Positions 56,201 to 64,000 of a DNA stretch of 64,000 nucleotides are shown here, in pieces. The translations under genes and the position numbers were made by a program. This stretch comes from Brassica napus (Eukaryota; Streptophyta; Magnoliopsida; Brassicales; Brassicaceae). The notes under the pieces were generated by a model. The model worked only from the letters and a program-made list of their open reading frames with translations, did no database searches and was not told the origin of the DNA. Positions within the stretch are counted from its first letter, which is position 1; each line of letters starts with the position of its first letter. The stretch spans positions 38,631,512 through 38,695,511 of the forward strand of contig NC_063436.1 of assembly GCF_020379485.1 (NCBI RefSeq). Reading direction: 5' to 3'.

Positions 56201-59200
56201 GAACCCTCATGATTGGTGGTGTGGAAACCCACGTACTTTTCGACACAGGGGCTACACATAGTTTTGTGAGTCCGGGACTGGTCGGAAAGGGTCTGTTCTG
56301 TCTGGACGCTGGAGATAATTTTGGGATAGTGAGGGCGGCCGGAGGGCAAGCCATGAACTCACTAGGTCTCATGTCAAATATCCCAGTGTCAATACAGGGA
56401 AAGGTATTCCCTGTGGATTTAGTCTGTGTCCACCTAAAGAATCACGAAGTGATCCTAGGTATGGACTGGTTGGGAAAGTATCGGGCCACTCTCGATTGCC
56501 ATAAAGGTCGTGTGCAATTGGAGACTGGGCTTCGACCGATCCAGTACCAATGTCTGTGTCCGGCTCAAGAGAAAGTAGTGGTTTCAGCAGTTCGAGCGAT
56601 TCGGATGTTGGAACAGGGTTGTCAGTCCTTTTTGGCTACAATTACAACTACAGAGCCGGGCAGTTCTGTCTGTCTGAAAGACCTTTCAGAGGATTCGTTG
56701 GTGTCGAAGTTCCCAGATGTGTTCCAGGTACCTCAGGGTGTCCCCCCTGATAGGTCGGATCCATTTACGATTGAACTAGAGCCAGGGACAGCTCCGCTGT
56801 CCAAGAGTCCGTACCGGATGGCTCCGGCCGAGATGGCCGAGCTAAAGAAGCAATTGGAAGAATTGCTTGACAAGGGGTTCATACGGCCAAGTAGCTCCCC
56901 TTGGGGTGCACCAGTCCTCTTCGTGAGAAAGAAGGATGGTAGCATGCGTCTGTGCATCGACTATCGAGGGTTGAACAGGGTCACTGTGAAGAACAAGTAC
57001 CCGTTGCCCAGGATAGACGAACTGTTGGATCAACTCAAAGGAGCCAAGTGGTTTTCCAAGATTGATTTGGCTTCAGGGTATCATCAGATCCCTATAGAGC
57101 CAAATGATATTAGGAAGACGGCATTTAGGACCAGGTACGGTCATTACGAGTTCGTAGTGATGCCGTTCGGTCTGACCAATGCACCTGCCGCTTTCATGAA
57201 AATGATGAACAGCGTGTTCCGAGATTTCTTGGATGAATTCGTGATCATCTTCATTGATGATATCCTAATTTATTCCAAGGATGAGGAATCTCATAAGAAA
57301 CACTTGAGAGCCGTGCTGGAACGATTACGAGAACACAAACTCTATGCTAAACTCAGTAAATGTAGCTTTTGGCAGAAGAGTATTGGGTTCCTCGGCCATA
57401 TTGTTTCCGATCAGGGCATCTCGGTGGATCCAGAGAAGATCAGGGCAATCAAGGATTGGCCCCGACCACGCAGTGCTACGGAAGTCAGAAGCTTCTTAGG
57501 GCTGGCAGGTTACTATAGGAAGTTTGTGAAAGGATTCGCAAGCTTGGCTCAGCCTATGACGCGGTTGACTGGGAAGGACGTTAAGTTCACATGGGCTGAA
57601 GAGTGTGAGGAATGTTTCTCCGCACTTAAGAACATGCTGACTAGCGCACCCGTCCTAGTGCTTCCGGAGGCCGACCAACCATATGTGGTCTATACGGACG
57701 CGTCCATCACTGGACTAGGTTGCGTATTGACCCAGCATGGGAAAGTCATTGCCTATGCGTCCAGGCAATTGAGGAAACATGAGGGAAACTACCCCACCCA
57801 TGATCTCGAAATGGCTGCGGTAGTATTCGCCTTAAAGATTTGGCGATCATACTTGTATGGCGCCAAAGTTCAGATACTTACGGACCATAAGAGTCTTAAG
57901 TATATATTCACCCAGCCTGAGTTAAACTTAAGGCAGAGGAGGTGGATGGAATTCGTAGCTGACTACGATTTGGACATCACCTACTATCCGGGAAAGGCTA
58001 ATCTGGTAGCAGACGCTTTGAGCCGGAAGAGGGCTGATGTATCGGCCGAACGGGAGGCGGACGACCTGGACGGTATGGTCCGTGCTCTGCGGCTGAATGT
58101 GCTGACTACGACAACCGAAGCTTTGGGGTTGGAGGCGGTTAACCAAGCCGACCTGCTTACTCGAATCCGGTTGGCTCAAGGTCAGGACGAGAACCTGAAT
58201 AAGGTTGCTCAGAATGATAGGACGGAGTACCAGATCGCAAAGGATGGTACCATCCTAGTAAACGGTCGGATCAGTGTTCCTAATGATAGGAGTCTAAAGG
58301 AAGAGATTATGAGGGAAGCTCATAAGTCCAGATTCTCGGTTCATCCTGGGGCGACCAAGATGTACCAGAACCTTAAGAAATTCTATCATTGGATCCGTAT
58401 GAAGGCAGATGTAGCGGAATGGGTGGCCAAGTGTTCCACTTGCCAACTCATCAAAGCAGAACATCAGGTGCCTAGTGGGTTATTACAAAGCTTGCCTATT
58501 CCGGAATGGAAATGGGATCACATCACAATGGACTTTGTGACCGGGTTCCCTACCACGAGGAATAAGAAGGATGCGGTTTGGGTTGTGGTTGATCGACTAA
58601 CCAAATCAGCACACTTCCTGGCCATCAAGAAGTCGGATGGGGTAGATCAGATTGTACGTAAGTATATTGATGAGATCGTCCGTCTACATGGTGTGCCGGC
58701 AAGCATAGTCTCGGATAGGGATTCAAGGTTCACATCTTACTTCTGGAAGGCTTTCCAAAAGGCCTTAGGAACAAGGGTGAACATGAGTACAGCCTATCAC
58801 CCACAGACGGATGGACAGTCTGAACGTACGATCCAGACATTGGAAGATATGTTGCGAGCATGTGTTCTAGACTGGGGTGATTCCTGGGAGAAACATCTAC
58901 CTCTGGTAGAATTTGCTTACAACAATAGTTTCCATAGTAGTATTGGCATGTCGCCATACGAAGCTCTGTATGGGCGTCCATGCAGGACACCCCTATGCTG
59001 GACCCAAGTTGGGGAACGCAGCATGATTGGTCCGGAGATTGTCGAAGAGACAACCGAAAAGATCAAGTTCTTGAGGGACAAGATGAGACAGGCACAAGAT
59101 CGCCAAAAGAACTATGCAGATCGAAGAAGGAAAGATCTCGAGTTTCAAGTAGGTGATTTGGTGTATCTCAAAATGATTACCTTCAAAGGACGAGTCCGAA

Positions 59201-59655
59201 TTTCCGGGAGACGGAAGTTAGACCCGAGATACTTGGGGCCGTTCAAGGTCATTGAAAGAGTTGGGATGGTGGCCTACAAGTTGGACTTGCCGGCCAAGAT
59301 GGACGCATTTCATAATGTGTTCCACGTCTCCCAACTTCGGAAATGTTTGACGGACCAAGACATCGCTCTTCCTGCCATTCCAGACGATCTTGGTAAGAAC
59401 CTAACCTTGGAAACGAGGCCAGTTCGAATCATAGATAGGATGGAAAAAGCAACAAGGAAGAAGACGGTCCAGATGGTCAAGGTCGTCTGGGACTGTAATG
59501 GTCAGGATATAATCACTTGGGAGACCGAAGCTAGAATGAAAGCAGAGTACCCAGAGTGGTTGGACCAGTTTGTTTCCGAGGAAGCATTCGATTCGGATTC
59601 GAGGACGAATCCATCCCAAGGGGGGGAGACTTGTCACGCCCCCAATCCTGAATAG
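56201..59655 (+). CDS. Pol of the C element (PR-RT-RNaseH-INT-chromodomain)
   Basis: Residues counted from the ATG at 56209. Aspartic protease F-D-T-G-A at 11-15. RT about 200-400 with '[14 protein letters not shown]', '[12 protein letters not shown]' and catalytic F-I-D-D at 348-351. RNase H with Asp497, Glu534 and Asp559. Integrase zinc finger H705, H712, C742, C745, and catalytic Asp775, Asp836 and Glu872. C-terminal module about 1070-1120 ('[17 protein letters not shown]') resembling the type II chromodomain of Tekay elements, thought to steer integration to heterochromatin. All catalytic residues are present. The last seven codons and the stop (59653-59655) lie inside the 3' LTR. Translation probably depends on intron 2 removal, because the ATG at 56209 is far from any cap. 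Confidence 0.95.
59618..59631 (+). other. Polypurine tract of C
   Basis: AAGGGGGGGAGACT, directly before the 3' LTR start TGTCACGCC. Confidence 0.88.
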
Positions 59656-61725
59656 GATTGTTGGGACGGCCATGGTTCGAGGAAACGTACAAGCCAGTCT
59701 TGAGACATCAAGGCAAGCGTTCCATGGTCGAGAAAGAAGGTTAAGGACATAAGGAAACTTAGACTTAACCTTATACAAGCTAAGAGACAGCTAGGACGAG
59801 TAAGACGGTAGCTAGGACGAAGTGGACGAGTAGCTCGGCCAGCTCAAGGAAGCTAGGTTCAGTTCACTCCAGCTCAGTCCCTACTAAGTCAGCTCCACTA
59901 GCTGGACTACTAGCTCACTCAGCTGAGGCAGCTGAGTGTCAGCTCATCTCAGCTAGACGGACTGTCCGGGCTTTAGGCCGATGGTCCGGGTCTGGGTCAG
60001 TGGCGGGCTGGGAGGTCCGGCCATGAGGCCATGGGCTGTTGGGTCCTTGGGCAAGGCTGTGGGCTGTGTCCAGGAAGCCTGGGGCGTGGGTTGGGCTTGT
60101 GGCCGACCCCAAACCCAATCAGAAAGGGCGAAGGGATGCAAGTGGCCGAAAGGGGGCAACTCTTGGCCGATGGTGCCCATTCGCTAGCAAGTCGTGCCTG
60201 TTCGTGGGGCAAGACTTACCCCCTCGTTTTCTATAAATATGGGGGCTCTCTGGTCGATTTCATTATCCAATTCCAGAGTAAAATACTCAGAGAAAAACGT
60301 AGAGAGAAAGAAAGAGAGAAAGAGAGAGTTCCGGCCAAGAGAAAGGCCGATTGTGGTGGTGTTGTGTTCCGGCGACTCTGATCGTTTGAGAACTAACTCC
60401 GGTCAAGAATGGGAGATCAAGACAAGGAGAAGAGCATGGAGAACCCAGACGTGGTTCACAAGGTATGTGATGGGCCGTGGCTCCATCAGACCGAACGGAC
60501 GGTCCATGCGGCCGCACCGCGGCTCTGGTCGGTTCCTAAGTCCCATCCGGCTCTCCTTATCTATTTCAATTCGTTTCTCTTCTCTTCTCTCTGGTTAAAC
60601 ACGAAGGGTTGTGTTGGTTGAGTCCAAGGGACACGTCCCTAGGCTTTGGCCGAACATAACTAGACCGCTAACCTAGACACGGGTCGGTTAGACGGATGAT
60701 CCGATCGCACCAAGACTGGGCGGTTAGGACGAACGGTTGGGAATGACCCAAAGGGCACGAGTTGTCAAGAGTCATGAGTGTCCAAAGGTTGTGAGCTGCC
60801 AAAGGGTGTCAGGGACCAAAGGGTACGAGTTACCAAAGGTTGCGAACATCAAAAGGTACGAGGACCAAGAGGCACGATTGGCCAAAGGGTGCATGTTCCA
60901 AACGGTGTCTTTCGGGACAGGTTAGGACCAATCCTTATGGATCAGCCTATGGCTTGTCTAGTAAGAAAAGGTCACGGTTTGTCTAAGCCAAGGTAGAGTC
61001 GCAAGGTCTGACCGGTTGCTAAGCCTTCCGGATTAGGCTTGAGGCTTACTCGGCCGATTGGATCCAGGCCTAAGGCCGGATCAGGTAAGGGAGTCCGTTG
61101 GGCCATTGAGCCGGACTCCATTGGCCGGTCGCACCTAGATTCTATCCGGATAGACGGATTGGTCTTTGGGGACGATCCGGATCTGTTCGTGTGTTCTGTT
61201 ATCTATTCTGGACTATCTATCTGATTCTAAGTCAAGGGGTGGTTGGTTGTATGACTTAGGATACGGTAGGTAGGTTCATACGTTTTTGTGATTATGTTGA
61301 CTGAGGTTTATCTAAGTTCTAGGAACCAAGCCAAGCATGGTAGAATCAATCTGTTCTATTCTCGGTTATGATTAATGCTTATCTGGTTGTGGTTTCAGGA
61401 ACTAAGGATGGTCCTGGTCAAGCCAAGGAGCCGTGAAGGCTCGGTCAGTGAGAGGCTGTGTAACGTGTGGATAGATGATGCTAGAGATGAACTAGTGATT
61501 GTCTATGAGACTGTTAAGAAGTTGTGTATTGAATCTCATGTTTCTAAGTAATACAAAGTTTATACATTGTTATTCCGCTGTGCAATCTGTTTCTGTGTTT
61601 ATGAACCTCATATTCGAATATGACTTAGTAACTAATAGACATCAAAATGGATCAAACAAGCAAAGAAATTAATAAGTAAGTCTGCGGACTCCATCAGGTC
61701 GAGAGGCCAGGGTTCGGGTCTTACA
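59632..61725 (+). repeat. Family C 3' LTR (2094 bp)
   Basis: Same length as the 5' LTR, offset 7234 throughout. Differences noted by eye: near 52805/60039 (C/T), 53277/60511 (A/G), 53519/60753 (T/G), 53694/60928 (G/A), 53733/60967 (C/A), 54118/61352 (C/T), 54177/61411 (T/C) and 54234/61468 (T/A). Followed by CTAGC. Confidence 0.95.
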
Positions 61726-61730
61726 CTAGC

Positions 61731-62163
61731 CATGTATCGTCTCTCTTAGACCAACATGAACACCGCATATGCTCACTTGTTAAGAACGGCCACCAGGGAA
61801 TAACACTAACCTCCAAGAGAGTGCTGCACGTTTCTTTCAACCTAAGACACTCTCTGGTCCATGTTACTCCCCTTATCCAGGTCGTCCATACAAGGATCTT
61901 GCATTGTGTCCATCATCCAATCCGTCTATTACCTCTGAATAACTAACTAGATAACTAACCTTTTTGTTTTCAGGATCTTGTCCTTGGAGAGTTCATCTTG
62001 GCTAAGCCGGCTCATCTTGGAACTTCCCCGTTCACAAGCATGAAACCCAAACTTACCTCAACTCTCACTTGGCTCACCACAGATAAGGTTCCAAGTCATC
62101 TCAGTTTTCAGAAATAATTTCGGTTTGAAACTCAACATCTTTGAGCACTGTCCTTAACAGGAT
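61731..62163 (-). mobile_element. Leader of the minus-strand Ty3 element, PBS-proximal piece
   Basis: Non-coding sequence between the PBS at 62164-62182 and the C insertion, continuous with 52251-52392 once C is removed. TTTTTGTTTTCAG near 61970 is on the opposite strand and is not interpreted. Confidence 0.5.
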
Positions 62164-62182
62164 CAAGCATGCTCTGATACCA
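62164..62182 (-). other. Primer-binding site, initiator tRNA-Met
   Basis: Minus strand TGGTATCAGAGCATGCTTG, three bases from the LTR end ...GGGCCTTACA. Confidence 0.88.
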
Positions 62183-62185
62183 AAT

Positions 62186-63889
62186 TGTAAGGCCCCGACC
62201 CGGCTACCAAAGCCGCGGTGGATACCTCACGTTGCTCGGTCCATACACTGACCGAACCTCTCAAAATTTTGCCCTTTATCTATATTATCGCCAATAGGCG
62301 AGGGCTAACTTAGATCTTAGCTTAAGACTATCTTAGTCATTCCCTAGCTTATATCATTTCAACTTATGTACAGTGGAATAATATCTACTTAACCATTGGT
62401 CTAAGACCAATTTAATACTTGTCTGGTCGAATCACTTCAGCTAATGGTTAGTATACTCGACTACCAGCTAGCTCCAAGGTCAATCCCGAACCCAAATCAA
62501 GGCATACATAATCTGAGGTTCCATTCCCCTAACCATTCTATCTAGATCTATGCAACATTGCTAGATCATAACTTTGCCACATCCACGGAGCTTGTTAGCT
62601 CATTGTCCCAGCTGACTTAGCTGTTTAGCTAGCTCATCCAGCTAGCTGAGCTGAACCACTTCACTTGAGGTTCCATAACTCTCGTCCAGCTGATAGAGCT
62701 ATGAGGTAGCTTCGACCAACTCCCCGTCTACTCGTACAGCTCTCTTATACCTGCATAGACTCTTCCCTTTGGTACTTAGTCATTCAGCCAACCATCCCCA
62801 CAGACCAAGTACCTTTCGGAAGTCTCCAGCTACATTTCTGGCCACTTCCAAAAGTGCTCCAAAAATTAATTAAAATTCATGAAAACTCATGATAAATCCC
62901 AACTAAGAGATTCCCATAATCGGAATCCAATGAATCGACCCAGATCATATGGATCCCGATCATGATCATTCCGGCCAAGGCCATGGACATCACCCCTAAA
63001 CCAGCCAAGGCCATGGTTCAGTGCTATCAAGTCTTAAGCGTATGCTCCCTTGGAGCCAAGTCCTCTCATGGACTAATAATGCCCATCAGATCCTAATCCA
63101 ATCAACCAACCACCCCACATGATCAGAACTGATGAGTCTTCACACTTACCTAACCGGCCATGGAACCATGTCCCAATGAACCCGATCAATCTTACCCTTA
63201 CAACCGGTGCATCCTTTGATCAATCAGATCAGACACCTTGATCCATCACCTATAAATCAGGTCGTCCATCCTTTCCCAAGACCAGATGACACACGGCCTT
63301 CTCCTCATGCGGCCACTACCGCTGTCCCACAACAGTTTCCGTTTACTCAGTTAACTGTCATGGATAACTACCTTGCTGAAAGGTCACGACTCTTCACCCC
63401 TGAACTATGATCATGGCAAATCATACCCATCCATAGATCACACTCTGATGGATCAGGCCGTAATCAACAGAAACCCAGTTCCCATGTCCCGCCCCATATA
63501 GTATGGCCGATGCATTGCATCCGTCCATCACACCATATGGACGAGTTATACCAACTATGATCCGACCCCTTCCTCAACTACTGTATCCTTAGATCATTTC
63601 ACAATATATGTAGTCTTCAAGAGCGTGCCATGCTTGGCCAGGACCAGTTCCACAAGAGACATAAACATAAACCAGAAAGTAATCATAAACCGGTTACCTT
63701 ATACATGATCTGATTAGATCATGTGCCTTCCCTTATCATGGACATCCATGCTCCTTCAAAGTACGCCTTCATCATATCTTGTCAAGACCTTATCATATAC
63801 TTACAGTAATGATAAGATCCAGGCAAGGGTCGCTCATCTCTTCCCTTGAACTCCCATGAAGAGAATATAGTTTGACGATATTCATGAAG
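62186..63889 (-). repeat. LTR of a second Tekay-like element, minus strand
   Basis: Plus strand TGTAAGGCCCCGACCC at 62186. A CAGCTGAGCT-rich zone (62590-62710) recalls the C and 43562-44768 LTRs. The far end is not clearly marked. Near 63890 family B LTR sequence takes over, so the right boundary is approximate. Confidence 0.7.
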
Positions 63890-64000
63890 TTCAAATCACA
63901 ATCGAACCACTAAAAACCGATTTTCCGAAGGCAACAGACATGTATCCAAATCGGCTGCGGATAAGCTAGAGTATGGCAATCGGACCGCGGACAAGCCAAA
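63890..64000 (+). mobile_element. Family B LTR fragment at window end
   Basis: 63890-64000 parallels 3934-4044 (AATCGAACCACTAAA, CCGAAGG-AAC, ACATGTATCCAA, CAATCGGACC-CGGACAAGCC). The first 127 bases of the LTR are missing or too diverged to see. The palindrome array would follow beyond the window. Confidence 0.75.

Larger units (their letters stand above)
52398..61725 (+). mobile_element. Intact Tekay/Del-type Ty3 chromovirus (family C)
   Basis: 9328 bp with 2094 bp LTRs (52398-54491, 59632-61725), TSD CTAGC on both sides (52393-52397, 61726-61730), initiator-Met PBS, complete gag with three zinc knuckles, and pol with protease, RT, RNase H, integrase and a C-terminal chromodomain-like region, order PR-RT-RH-INT as in Ty3. 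There are no frameshifts. The only stops lie in the two inferred introns. By eye the LTRs differ at about eight positions with no indels, which suggests a young insertion. It is inserted in the leader of another, minus-strand Ty3 element. Pol C-terminus and PBS type point to the Tekay clade. Confidence 0.95.

Noticed and set aside
59953..60598. Frames shared by both C LTRs (for example 52719-52946 minus and 52960-53364 plus)
   Set aside because: They are duplicated only because the LTR is duplicated, and overlap on both strands. Apart from the short 53175 exon there is no sign of coding.

Overview
This is a piece of plant nuclear heterochromatin, almost certainly from Brassica or a close relative. 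It has intron-bearing, AT-rich transposon genes, plant LTR retrotransposons with plant tRNA primer sites, a CACTA element with the plant CACTACAAGAAAA terminus, and a DUF1985/Ulp1 gene typical of crucifer transposons. I see no ordinary host gene, rRNA or tRNA gene. Nearly everything is a transposon inside a transposon. The species assignment rests on recognised sequence types, not on a search.

For reference I name the families: A = Ty3 element with a 2.27 kb LTR (TGTAATAACC...GTGTCACA, initiator-Met PBS); B = Ty3/Tat-like family with palindrome arrays in its LTR and a PBS matching tRNA-Asn; C = intact Tekay/Del-type chromovirus; D = Athila-like; E = short 501 bp LTR.

1-16689: a CACTA transposase gene on the minus strand is interrupted twice, by an A LTR (ending at 2020) and by a complete 13.4 kb hAT transposon (2209-15624, perfect 20 bp TIRs, 8 bp TSD). 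The hAT transposase is itself split by a complete 9.4 kb non-autonomous B element (3807-13243, TSD AAAGA). That element has no gag-pol. Its interior is a 182 bp tandem repeat with a three-unit higher-order pattern, and its LTRs carry long arrays of a near-perfect palindrome. 16690-22490 is AT-rich, with Helitron-like ends and a Ty3 gag scrap.

22523-25893: the start of an autonomous B element (LTR, PBS, gag; minus strand) has landed in a chromovirus reverse-transcriptase gene, which is also cut by an A LTR (25894-27459). 27574-40431: a decayed DUF1985-Ulp1 gene is split by an A element (28367-37769, minus, TSD ATGTT). The 3' LTR of that A element is itself partly replaced by a D fragment joined exactly at the A polypurine tract. 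A second, minus-strand, unrecognised multi-exon gene (41340-42833) faces it, as in Mutator-like elements that carry two genes.

42834-52392: LTR relics, a duplicated telomere-like (CCCTAAA-rich) tract, a reversed D LTR, an E LTR, a Tekay-like protease relic and a B LTR with a long palindrome array.

52398-61725: the best-preserved item is an intact C element (9328 bp, TSD CTAGC, two 2094 bp LTRs differing at about eight sites by eye). Its coding sequence appears to begin at an ATG inside the 5' LTR. It would be joined to gag by a 1432 bp intron that contains the primer-binding site, and gag would be joined to pol by a 93 bp intron carrying in-frame stops. It ends at a stop codon inside the 3' LTR. 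If so, RNA splicing separates translated message from reverse-transcribable genome. A gag/protease intron at the same codon is also visible in the unrelated A relic. The window ends with the LTR of another minus-strand Ty3 element (62186 onward) and a B LTR scrap.
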